DNA of 64,000 nt. Origin: Ifrita kowaldi. Its lineage: Eukaryota > Chordata > Aves > Passeriformes > Cinclosomatidae. The stretch covers positions 250,937 to 314,936 of the forward strand of contig VZRS01012609.1 in NCBI GenBank assembly GCA_013398055.1, read 5' to 3'. The notes below the pieces were generated by a model, which saw only the letters and a program-made list of their open reading frames with translations, searched no databases and was not told where the DNA came from. Below, piece after piece: positions 36,641-47,466 of this stretch (its first letter is position 1; every line of letters begins with the position of its first letter). The position numbers and the translations under genes are program-made.

Positions 36641-37472
36641 GAATCATTGAGTTGTTTGGGTTGGAAGGGACCTTAAAGATCCAAACCCCCTGACATGGGC
36701 AGGGAACCTTCCACTGGATCAGGTTTCTCAGAGCCCCATCCAGCCTGGTCTTAAATACCTCCAGGGATGGAGCATCCACAACCTCTCTGGGCAATGTGTT
36801 CCAGTGCCTCACCACCCTCACAGTAAAGAATTTCTTCCTAATATCTAATCTAAACCTGCTCTTCTTCAGCTTAAGGCCATTTCCCTTGTCTTATCACCAC
36901 ATTGTGAAAAGTCCCTCTCCAGCCTTCTTGTAGGCCTACCTTCAGGTACAGGAAAGTTCTATAAGGTCTCCCCAGCGCCTTCTCTTCTCCAGGATGAAGA
37001 CCCCCAACTCTCTCATCCTGTCTTCATAAGAGAGGTGCTCCTCTCCTGTGATCAACTTCGTGTCCCTCCTCTGGGAACAAGTCCATGCCTTTCTTGTGTT
37101 GGGGGCCCCAGAGGTGGATGCAGGACTCCAGGCTGTCACAAGGGCAGAGTAGAGGGCAAGAATCACCCTCTCAACGTGCTGGCCACACTTCTTTTTGATG
37201 CAGCCCCAAGTGCAATACTGAGTCCTACTGTGATTTTCACCAACCAACACCCCCCAAGTCCTTTTCCCCAGGGCTGCTCTCAGTCCATTCTCCACCCACC
37301 CTGTATATTTGCTTGGGATTGCCATGACCCAGGTGCAGGACCTTGCACTTGGCCTTGTTGAACTTTGAGAGGCTCACACAGGCCCACGTCTCCAACCTGC
37401 CTAGATTCCTCTGGATGGCATCCCTTCCCTAGAGTGACTTGACACAGCTTGGTGTGGTCAGAAAATTTGCCA
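36641..37472 (-). mobile_element. CR1 LINE fragment truncated at reverse transcriptase motif
   Basis: Antisense CR1 of about 830 bp. The 3' end is at 36641 (GAATCATTGAGTTG, then GGGTTGGAAGGGACC). On the - strand it encodes VVRHWNTLPREVVDAPSLEV, RMRELGVFILEKRR, ALYSALV and, near 37340, the KAKCKVLHLG-type block. The 5' end at about 37472 falls at the catalytic region: GKFSDHTKLC stands where CR1 has the FADD aspartates, so one of the two catalytic aspartates is lost. Frameshifts are present. The better-preserved 3' part suggests a younger age than the copy at 46.3 kb. Confidence 0.92.
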
Positions 37473-40400
37473 TATTGACAACAACAAATTCAACATTCTT
37501 CAAATAAAACACAGTATTTTTAAAATTATCCTTCTTCATGAGATTTAATACCTTAAGGCTGGTTTTCTAATCAAAGCTAATTGCCAAGGTTCCCACTATT
37601 TTAAAGAGAATGTGAGGAACATCTGCAGTGTGATTTATTTCCCCTTCCTTAATCAAGATGGGCTGAATTGCTTTCTTGAAGTAGATTTCTATAAGAAAAG
37701 ATAAGTATTACCTTGGAATGCCTGACTTTATATCTTCAGTTGCTTTTATCTCTTTATATTCCTTCAATATATTAACTCACAGCCTCAGCATTAACTCTGG
37801 GCCATGAGTCATTGTCCTGTTATTGCCCTCAAGTGTTAGGGTGTTGTAAACCACTGAGTTGCCTTTGGTGCAGTGTCTCTCTTGTGCAATCAATGCAGTC
37901 AACACAATATTTCTGACATACCTCAGAAAACCAGACTCCATAATGTTTGATGAGCCGCGTAGTATATTCATTAAATTATTGTAGATCTCTTTTCTTAGCT
38001 AGCAACTCCATGCACATAATGAGGGATCTCACCTGTATGGTCAGAACAGAGTTTGCCAGCCAGTTTACACTCCATGGTGACCAGGACTTTGGCACCAACT
38101 GAAGAGCAGCTCCTCAGATGAGAAACCACAGCTCCCTGGTATGCACTCAGATCTGCTTAGGTGTTAAATGAGTCAAAGTGGAGGACCTGTGTTTTGTCAC
38201 AGTTTCACAGGGAAGTGAGATAAAGGCTGGACAGGGAAGTCTGAAGTTACATTTGGCTTTCTTCCCCTTTGCCAACAAACACCAGACCTATCTCTTGCTT
38301 GTGGATGGTGGGACATTCTCATAGGCGTGTAACACATGGACTTGTAAAAGAGATAACATGGTGTGTGCTCAGGAACACACCTGTATTTATTCATCAGTGG
38401 GCACCAGAGAAATGAAGAGGAGAGGAGACAGTTAAATGCTAGAGGAATGCTGACCCAGGGGCTCTGCTGCCATGTGTTCCAGGCAATGAGTGATAAGGCC
38501 TCTTGAAAGTCCACCTTATGGGAATAGATGGACATTAAATAAAATAAATAAGATTTGTTTTGTATGTTACAACATGATCATTTTCACAGCAGTTATTTTT
38601 CATCCTAAGTTGTGTAGGGCATTCAGAAAGAAGGTATGGAAAACTGCCATGAAGGGAAACTTGTCTTATAGATTGCTAGAAATAGCACAAAGGTTTTCTA
38701 CAGATCAGCTAAGACAGTTCATACCTTGTGACTCTATGATGATAAATCCTCACTTGTTTACATAAAATATGGAGGATGATAATATCCTCAGATGAATACC
38801 CATCCATAGCTTACTTCATTGGTTTTGACAAAAAAAGACAAAACTTTTCCAGGCACTTGATTGCTCTATCCATGCCCTGAAAAAATAAATGCTTTCTGAT
38901 AAAGGACCCTGCAACACAACAAGGATCTAAACATCCAGTAAAGGACAACATCCAATTATTCCCAGATAATCCAACAATCTCTGCAGGAAATTATACATAA
39001 ACTGCTAAGAAAGTTTAAAAAAGTAAGCTGGAAAAGAACAGGTGAATTTCTAGACATAAAGAAGATGACACAGGATTCATGACTGCATTCTTCTCTAATC
39101 TCTGAAAACAGAAATAAAACAATCTAGGCAAATTCCAGTCAAAAAACTACAAACTGTAAGAAACTGAGACATCTTACAATTACTTTTGTGTACATAAGAC
39201 CCAGAGTGCCCTGCAGGCTTCACTTTTAAAACTGAAAGTATCTTGGTGAGAGGCTATCTTTGTGCCTCCAGTTGGAGGGCAGTATTACAGTTGTAGGGGA
39301 ATACATTGCAGTTGTCTCTGAAGAAAAATTGAAACAGAAAGGCTTCATCTAGTGATGGGGGGAATTTAATCATGGTGCATCAGAATGGCTTGTGCAACCA
39401 TTCCTCTAGTATTCTGCTTCTCTGCCTCAAAGTCAGCTTAGAAATAGAAGCATCCAAAGAAAAAGAGCAGCTGGAAAACCCATATCCATGTAGCTAGTAC
39501 TGTTGAAGATAATATTATTTTATTATTGCTATGGTATTACAGGAGTGCCTATATATTTCCTCTGAGATTTATCTACAGCCGTGTTAGGTGCTGTATAAAT
39601 AGGATAAGGTAGTCCCAGCTGAAGTCAACAGAAAGATCCTTTGGTAGAATTTAGATCAAGGCACAGATGTTCTGAAATTCCCAAAAGGTAGCTATTTGTA
39701 ACTCCTTTCTGTCTCTCTTTAAATTCACATGGGGGGAACTGACGACAAACAAAAATATCAGTACAAGGTTTAATATGATGCAACAGATCTGTTAGAAAAG
39801 ATGGTAGAAGAAGGAGGATAAAGGCAGGTGTATCCTGGAAAGAGTGATATTAAACCAGATGCTGCACTTCAGTTTTAATGTATTTAACAGCCTGTGGAGC
39901 ATCCACTTAGCCAGCAAGGTCATTCCATCTTTGAACTCATGTCAGCTCAGACCTGGGAGTATTGCTTGGTGAAATTTCTGTGTTCTCCTGTACTAATTGT
40001 GTAAACATTCTCCACCCTCGAAACAGCCCCCAATGTTTGTCTTTATCATCTTCATATAAATGTCAAACGCTATTTGCTTGCATTTGCATAGAGCTGCTCT
40101 GCTTGTCACTATGATTAAAGAACTGGTATCACAGCTGCACAGCACAACCTGAGGGGGAAGAAGGAAGAGTCGGTCTTTTCCTCTCAGGCAGAAAATATTG
40201 TGGAATTGTTGGCACATTGGGTAGGTGCACTTGTTCTGGGGAAAGTGTCAGAACCAGTAACAGAAACATGGCAAGTGAAATGATAAACTGCTTGTTCCCT
40301 AAGGGGAGGAATCTGCACATCCTTTTGCTTTCTCTTCCATTGACTGATTTTGTAATTAGGCATTAATCACTTCATCCTCTTGCCCAGTGTTTCCCTTTCC

Positions 40401-41876
40401 ACAATTTATTTAAATCTGTTTAGATCTTGACGTCTTCAAAGAAAAGTTTCCCTCCTACTCTATTTTTATACTGCCCCTAGCACAAAGTAGCAGCAACCAT
40501 TGTTTCAGTGTCTATTTGCTGAAATCTAGAAGGTTATTAAGAGAAGGAAGTTAAGATGCTTATGGGAATAGATCAGTAATTAGGAAGGATGTGAACACTT
40601 TGTGTAATGAACAGAATATAGATATTTCAGATCCCTTTGAATTGCCGGGTAAGGTCACTGAGTAGCAAAGGGAAGCTTATCCTTGAGCCTGTTGTGCTCC
40701 CGTTGTGTCTGGAAGGACTCAGAGGGACAGTACTTGCACAGCTCAAGAACAGCTGGTCTGGCACCAGTTAGTGTTGTGACAGCCTCCATCTTTTTGCTAA
40801 CACTTTGTCTTTGGGTAGTGCCACTTGTCAGTAAACTTCAAGTGCTTCCCTTCTCTGCTTTATACCTGAATACCCTGAGGCTCACACAGCTGGAGTGCAG
40901 CTTGGGATGACTCCATTTGCCCCAGCCTTGAGGGCAAAAAAAGCTGTGCTGGTAATGGGTACCGAGTTGGAGGTGGTGAGCTAATAGCAAACTACAACAG
41001 AATGCACTGATGACAGTCTGTGCTACAGCAGTTAGGCAATACAGCCACACATGTAGCTGATTCTGTCCCTAAATAAATCCCTCCTTAACCTGGAACATGA
41101 CAGTTTGATATCACAATGAATACTTTTGTCCTCTCTAGCAGAATTGCCAATCATCTCCTACTAAATAATTTTAGACTAGTATTTTTGAGCATGTATGTAA
41201 AACTCTAGCTAATGCAAATGCCTGAGCATGAATTCAGGTGCATAATTTCAAGCACACAGAATTAAGAAAAGATCTATTTATGTATGGATTTATTTTAATT
41301 TTGATAGGGTTGGTGCTGTCACGTGATCGTGATGCTGACACTCTCTCTGTAGCATTCATCACAACAAGAAATTGTTCTTTTCTTATCTTGTAAACGTATT
41401 CCATGCCACTGAAAATCTGTATACTGTTGGCTAACGATAGCAGTAAAAAGTAGCACCTTTTTCATTTTATTCCATATACTTTTTGTCTGTACATTATTTT
41501 GACATCCTCCTTCCTCCAAGGGTCTGTATGTGCCCCTTCAAAGTCTGCGAGAAGATGCTGGATAAAATCCTTTGTAAATCTATCCCTCCATTCCCATGTG
41601 TGGATTTTCCATTCCTGTGATAATTTCTGAAACCAACCTCTGCCTCTCCCCACCTCCATTTTTGCCATGTCTTGCTACAGCTGGATGCGGACTTCCAGGT
41701 GAGGAAGTAATATTTTCTCTACTATTTTCTGTTCTTTTCCATGTTCTTGCTTGCTACTGGGTTGGTTTTCAGCTACCAGCCCAGGGAGGGAAGGCAGTAC
41801 ACCAGCAAGCCGAGGCTGCTTTCTTCAGCTTAATAGAATCTGTTCATGTGCTTGCAGCATCCTCAAAGTGACTCTG
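37473..41876. other. Unique non-coding sequence
   Basis: About 4.4 kb with no recognisable exon, RNA gene or transposon. Several open frames of 60 to 112 codons have no family motif and overlap each other across strands. Confidence 0.6.
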
Positions 41877-42456
41877 TGTTTTGCTTTTGGCTGGGATAGA
41901 GTTCATTTTCTCCATAGTACCTGGCATAGGGTTGTATTTTGGATTTGTGCTGGAAACAGTGTTGATAACACAGGGATGTTTATGTGTTATCTGTCAGCCC
42001 AGCGCTGCTGACACAGAGTCAAGGCCTTTTCTGCTCCTCACTCAACCCACCAGCGAGGAGGCTGGAGGTGCACAAGGAGTTGGGAGGGGACACAGTTGGA
42101 ATAGTTGACCCCAGCTGACCCAAGGAATATTCCATACCATATGGCATCATATAAAGCTGGGGAAGAAGAAAGCAGAGTATTTTTGGAGTGATTTTCAGAG
42201 TATTTTTTCCTAGAACACAGTTATGTGTGATGGTGCCCTGCTTTTCCTAAGGGTGGCTGAACATCTGCCTGCCCATGGAAAGGAGTGAATCAATTCCTTG
42301 TTTTGTACACACTGCTTTTGCTTTACCCATAAAGCTATCTTTATCTAAAACCCATGAGTTTTCTCACTTTTTTGATTCCCTACCCCATCCCATTGAGGGG
42401 AAAGTGAGCAAGCAGCTGTGTGGGGCTGAGTTTCCAGCTGGGCTTAAACCACGACA
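41877..42456 (+). mobile_element. Solo LTR of a second avian endogenous retrovirus family
   Basis: About 580 bp from TGTTTTGCTTTTGGCTGGGA to GGCTTAAACCACGACA, giving TG...CA ends. I recognise it as a family widespread in birds, for example by GATAACACAGGGATG, GAGTCAAGGCCTTTTCTGCT and CCATACCATATG. A TATA box (TATAAAG, 42150-42156) and a degenerate polyadenylation-like CATAAA (42328-42333) fit + strand orientation. No gag, pol or env sequence adjoins it, so it is a solo LTR. The flanks CTCTG and CTGTC do not form an exact target-site duplication. Confidence 0.88.
42150..42156 (+). promoter_or_regulatory. TATA box of the solo LTR
   Basis: TATAAAG followed by CTGGGG sits at the usual place for the U3 promoter of this LTR family. 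It could still drive transcription to the right, but nothing in the sequence shows that it does. Confidence 0.5.
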
Positions 42457-43607
42457 CTGTCTTCTGGTTTATCCATAGGACTTTAAAGAAATGGGATTCA
42501 ACCATGATGCCCTTTCAAAGCAATTGAGCTATCAAACACAGTAAAAACTTTGCTTTTAACTTCCTGGGGAAGCTCAAGTGACTTCAGGGAAGAGCTGTGT
42601 GTAAATGTTCTGATTTTCGCTCCTGTATGTTTGTGTTAGCCCTGATTTGCATCATGTTATCCTGGTTTCTCCATTAGTTCTTTCTGTCCTGCACATCTTC
42701 CTCCTGGACACCCAGCTCCAACTGCTCTCTGATAGTTGCTTGAGATTTTTGTGTCGTTGTCTCACACCAGAGTGGTCCAGTTTTGCTATCAAACACTGTG
42801 CCAGGAATGTGCTTCTGGGGAACTCCTTTAGAGAAAATTAAAGCACTCCATGGCAGGCTATCACTTCTTGCCAGAGTTGAAATCTGTGATTGAACACAAA
42901 TCTGACAGCACTGTGGCTGGTGTGGGGCTCTGGCTGCTGCCTACCAATTACCTCATGACACCAAATCAGCCTCCACAACAATTGATGGCAGCTTTATCCA
43001 CCTAAAACTAACTCTCTGGTCTCAGCTGACCCATTATGTTCTTTTGGCAGTCAGCAGAAGTCTTTCAATGGTTTATTCAGCCTATTCATCTTCAGCATCA
43101 AAATTACATGTACATGTAACTAAATATTCCATGCTCTCTGTATTGTTGAGGCCAGCTGACACGTGAGGCCTTACGCCAACTCTCCCAAGTCCAGAACAGA
43201 GTAGCTGCATAAAAACCCTGCTTAGGACCAGTGTGGAGATTCAAGTGCCAGTACCTGGGTACATGGCTTGGCTTTCATTCTTTAACTCATGTTCATGGTG
43301 CCATGGAGTCCAGAAGGACCTTGGATGTATTGTAACTATGCACCTTGGCCTCTGCTTCAAGATGAAGTACCACCAGAGAAGAAGTGCTCACAGTTCACAC
43401 TCGCAGTTATTCTGGAGATGACATGTTATTCATGTTTCCTGTTAAAGCTGGCCCACTGTATGGAAGAGAACTCAAGAGTCTTGGGTGAGGTAAAGGAAGC
43501 AAAAATAAGTCTGGCTCCACGGCCTTGTGAGATCACTCACTTGGCTGAGGAGTCCTGAGTTCCAGTCTTTTCTTTTAGGGATTTTTCATGCGTCTTTCTT
43601 TGTTGCT

Positions 43608-43645
43608 TCTTCTTTTTTTCTTTTTCCTTTTTTTTTTTTTTCCAG
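43608..43645 (+). repeat. Pyrimidine tract ending in CAG
   Basis: A run of T and C of more than 30 bases ends in TTTTCCAG at 43638-43645, identical in form to a strong 3' splice site. The + strand frame after it is open from 43646 to 43900, and an AATAAA lies at 44109-44114. The encoded peptide matches nothing I know, so this may be only a simple repeat. Confidence 0.5.
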
Positions 43646-45204
43646 TGGAGTGTTCACTGTGACATGAATAGGCAGACAAATGGAGCAAGCTCTGCAGTCC
43701 AGAAGTCACTACTTCTGGACTATTCTGGACTACTCCTTCTCTATGCACTAATCATTTTGCCAAGCATCGCAAGGCCTAAGTCTCCTTTAGGGTCTACTCT
43801 GCACTTTATATTATATAAGAAGCCTTTTAATTACTGGATAAATCCACTGAATCATCCAGTCACAAAAGAAGGTACTGAAACAGAAGAACCCACCCCATAG
43901 GCCACATGATAGCAGAGTATTTGCAGTTCTGGGCAACTTCTAATGCCCGGATGTCACAGCATCCAGCCCTCGTGTGCCTCTTGCTGCCCTAAGTAAAGGC
44001 ACAGTCGTCCTCCCATGAAGGATTTGTCTCTGACAAATCAAGAGAAGATGATCTCCAGCACAATCTGCCCGACTACTAGAACTGTCAGTCTGGCAAAAAT
44101 TCTACCCCAATAAAGTCATTGTAGCCTATCAGAAAAGAATTTTTGGCAGCTTCTCATGGTTTGTGAATACTAATCATTTGCTAATTGTCTGTCTCTTTGA
44201 TGGAATGCTGGACTCTGCCAAGAGGCATTGCTCTAGGCACTGCTTTCTACTTAATATGAGAACTCAAGGCCAAAACTGCTCCTGATAGATTCCCCATGGA
44301 AACTCATCGGCTTTAATGAGATTGTGCTGTTTGTGAACCAGGAAGGAGTTTGGCACCGAGATCCTGATTGTGTTGATTCATAAGCTAATAACTACAAAGG
44401 ACCATTAAGGCATTCTAGGCATTAGCAATTACTCAGGAAAGAAAATAAACTTCCTGAGAGTGACGATGTTGATCCAAATACTCTTTAGAAAGATGTGCCA
44501 GTTCAAGAGAAATGGGTTGGCATAGAGTGCTTTCCAAAGCCCTGCTTAAAAGAGACTCTGAGCAAACTCACCCACAGCAGTGGGGCTGTGGCAAACTGGG
44601 CTTTAGTGTGGGCTTGTGGCACCCAAGTCATAAGGGAGGGCAGCTGCTTTGCCCTGAGCTAGCAGCAGGGCTCACCAGTTCCAGCTTAGCCACGCTGCAG
44701 TCACATAGAGTCTATCTGTTGTTAACGTGCTAAATTACCTTTGCCTCACATGCCATTCCTGTGCCTTAGCATCTCCACTCCATTCCAGTTTGCCATGCAA
44801 TGCTCCTTCTCCAAGTTGCATTTCCCTCTCCCCATTTTTCCTTTGAAAGTAGAGTCAGGAGCTGTGTCTGTACATACGGCTTCACTTTCCTAGTCATGGA
44901 ACAGCTGAAGGCTGATAACTTCCCTTTTCACATCTTAATTTAGGTGAGAAGCGCTTTGCTAGAGACAGTGACCTTTACTTCTCTGAAAATGCTATTCACA
45001 ATTATGCCACTGTCTAAATAATGTCTGTGGCTATATTGAGGTGAACTGGGCACCTCGTAAATAATTCCACTAAAGTCCATTACTGGTGAAACAAAGAATA
45101 GAGAGAAACTTATTTATGGGAGAGATTTTCAATTCAAGACACTGCCTCACCCTATTTTCCTTCCTTTGCCTGTCCCAGAGTAGGAGGAAAAATACAGCAC
45201 TGGG

Positions 45205-45236
45205 AAAGAAAAAAAAAAAAAAAAGAAAAAAAGAAA
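45205..45236. repeat. A-rich tract
   Basis: About 32 bases of A with three scattered G. No recognisable retrotransposon body precedes it, so it is listed as a simple repeat and not as a poly(A) tail. Confidence 0.85.
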
Positions 45237-46309
45237 GTTAGGTTTCTGAAAATACGAGAGCTTCATTTCATTCTTCTATTCAGGAATATACATTTGGAAA
45301 TTGGAATATTTTGGTGAATTAAGTTCACCAATCTTGTAGAAACACATTTATCTAGGACAAGTTCATTTTGTCCATTTTATCAGATATATGACACCAAACT
45401 CAGAAGAACTTGCCTATTAGGGTCAAAATGCATCTAATGATACCCTGCAAACCTCTGAAATGCTATTAATGAAGACAAATGAAACTCAAGGACAAAAAAT
45501 TTATTTCTAAGCAAATGAAATGCTTCTTATGCATATTTTTCACTGGACTTGAAAGAAAAAATCATTAAAAACACCAGAAGATATGCTTTATTGTTGCTTT
45601 GAAACATGAGTCATTAAAAACAGACACACTAGTTAAGAAAATGAGTAGTCTTTGAAGGTATCAAAAAGACTTATGCTATAGATACTTATCTGCAGTTATA
45701 GAACTTAATTTAATTCTTGCTTGCCACCATTTTTTAGTAGTTTAATTTCAGCAGTTCCTTCACAAAATACAGAGTAGATTTTGCTCAGCTCCATTTCAAA
45801 TGCTTCAGGGAATGAAATAATTTCCAAAACTGTGCAGATCATTCTGAATCTTTCTGTGAGTGACAGAAGTAGTTAGCAAGAACTGGTTTTAATTTTATCG
45901 TATTGTTAAGGTAAGCATACCCGTCATTCAGAGCAGAATAACAAAGCGCCAATCAATTTGTTTAATTACTAATCACTAAAGGTTGAGTGCAACCTAAAGA
46001 CTTCATGGACAAATGCACAGTTGCAACAGCTGCTTTGTTCATGACTTTTTCTTTAGTTATGTCTCCTCTTTGGAGATCAGCTCTGATTTTTCAGGATCAG
46101 AATCTCTGTCATGTAAGAATATAATTGATATCTACTTGTGATTATTGATTGTGTGGAAAAAAAACCCCAAAACTCTTTGCAGTCACTTACAGTTGATAAT
46201 ACAATTCTGCTGTGCTGGGGAAAATAGATGGCTTTTCATGGATTAGGTCTGCAGTCAGAACACAACCACGAGCAGGACCCAGGACCTTCTGGAGAAAGCA
46301 AGATGATTA

Positions 46310-46440
46310 CAAGCTGGAGTGTTCGACCGGTGAAAAGAGGCTTGCTCAGTCTGGGAAAAAGGAGGCATTGGAAGGATCTGATAGCAGCTTTTCAGTGCTT
46401 ACAGGAAGGTCATTGAAAAGCACAGCCGTCTTTAGGAATT
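46310..46440 (+). mobile_element. Old CR1 fragment
   Basis: The blocks GGCTTGCTCAGTCTGGGAAA, AAGGAGGCATTGGAAGG, CTGATAGCAGCTTTTCAGTG and CTTACAGGAAGGTCATTG match the region after RLREL in an older CR1 subfamily, sense orientation. Divergence is clear and no 3' tail is present, so it is an internal remnant. It is separate from the CR1 that starts about 500 bp downstream. Confidence 0.7.
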
Positions 46441-46954
46441 CTGACAGCCCCAAAAGGGCATTTGACAATAGATCAGGGGGTCCAGGGTTCTTCCTACAAG
46501 AGTCCCCGTATCATTAGTGGGGATTTCTGTGTAGGCTGAATTCAGACATGATGAAATTTTCAGTGATTTAAAAAATCCTATGTGAGAATTTCATAAAAAC
46601 TCCGCAAGTATAAACCCCTCTGCTCTTCATTTAGAGGACAGAAAATACAGGGAAGTTTGAGAGTCCCAGAAACCATCTGAGTGTGGTGAATAAATGTGTT
46701 AGGGAACTGTGGAAGCACCAACTTTATCATCAGCTCTCCACATTCAAATAAGTTCAGATCAACTGGATACCCAGGAATCTCCATCATCTTTCTGGAAATC
46801 TGCATTCACCTCTAGATTCAGCATCTTCAGACAGCAACCTTCAGAACTGCCTCTAGACCCTGCCAAAGAAAATAATCTAAGAGATACTTTATAATTCTGG
46901 AATTCTTTCAAATGGTATTTCTCTGGGGTTGAAATGCCAGACTACTCATCTTCC
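46441..46954. other. Sequence between two CR1 copies
   Basis: About 510 bp of unassigned DNA between two sense-oriented CR1 fragments. The first 60 bases may be a continuation of the older CR1. No gene is visible. Confidence 0.5.
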
Positions 46955-47466
46955 TTGAGTACTGTGTTCAATTTTCAGTCACTCGCTTCAAAAAGGACAT
47001 TGAGATGCTGGAGCATGTCTGAAGAAGGACAACAAAGCTGTTGAAGGGTCTGGAGCACAAGTCTGATGAGGAGCTGCTGAGGGAGCTGGGGGTGTTTAGT
47101 CTGGAGAAAAAGAGGCTCAGGACAGACCTTACCACTCTCTACAGCTCCCTGAAAGGAGGTTGTAGCCAGGTGGGGGTCGAGTCCTTCTGCCATGTCTCAA
47201 GCAAAAGAATGAGAGGAAATTACCTTAAATTGCAGCAATGGAGGTTCAGATTACATACTTAAAAAAAAAAAATCACTGAAAGACCGGTTAGGCATTGGAA
47301 TAAGTTGCCCAGGGTGTTTGAGCCACTGTCTCTGGAAGTGTTCAAGGCTTGTCTGGATGTGGCACTTGGGACTGGTTTAGAAGCAGTTATGGTGGTGCTG
47401 GTTTGACAGTTGGACAAGATAATTTTGAAGGTCTCTTCCAGCCTTGATGATTCTGTGATTCTGTGA
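46955..47466 (+). mobile_element. CR1 LINE 3' fragment with octamer tail
   Basis: Sense CR1 starting near the EYCVQF block (TGAGTACTGTGTTCAATTTT at about 46957). It runs through GGAGCTGGGGGTGTTTAGTC, TGGAGAAAAAGAGGCTC and GTTGCCCAGGGTG, and ends with GAAGGTCTCTTCCAGCC and the tail GATTCTGTGATTCTGTGAC typical of CR1 3' ends. A 12-base A run near 47261 and small indels mark decay. Confidence 0.9.

Larger units (their letters stand above)
42457..46309. other. Unique non-coding sequence with simple repeats
   Basis: About 3.85 kb without a recognisable gene. It contains a 16-base palindrome TTACATGTACATGTAA at 43104-43119, a long pyrimidine tract ending in CAG at 43645, an A-rich tract at 45.2 kb, and an A/T-rich block with several TAAT cores near 45.9 kb. 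Confidence 0.6.

Noticed and set aside
43104..43119. 16-base palindrome TTACATGTACATGTAA
   Set aside because: Too short and too A/T-rich to be notable alone; overlapping CATG cores do not form a proper p53-type full site.
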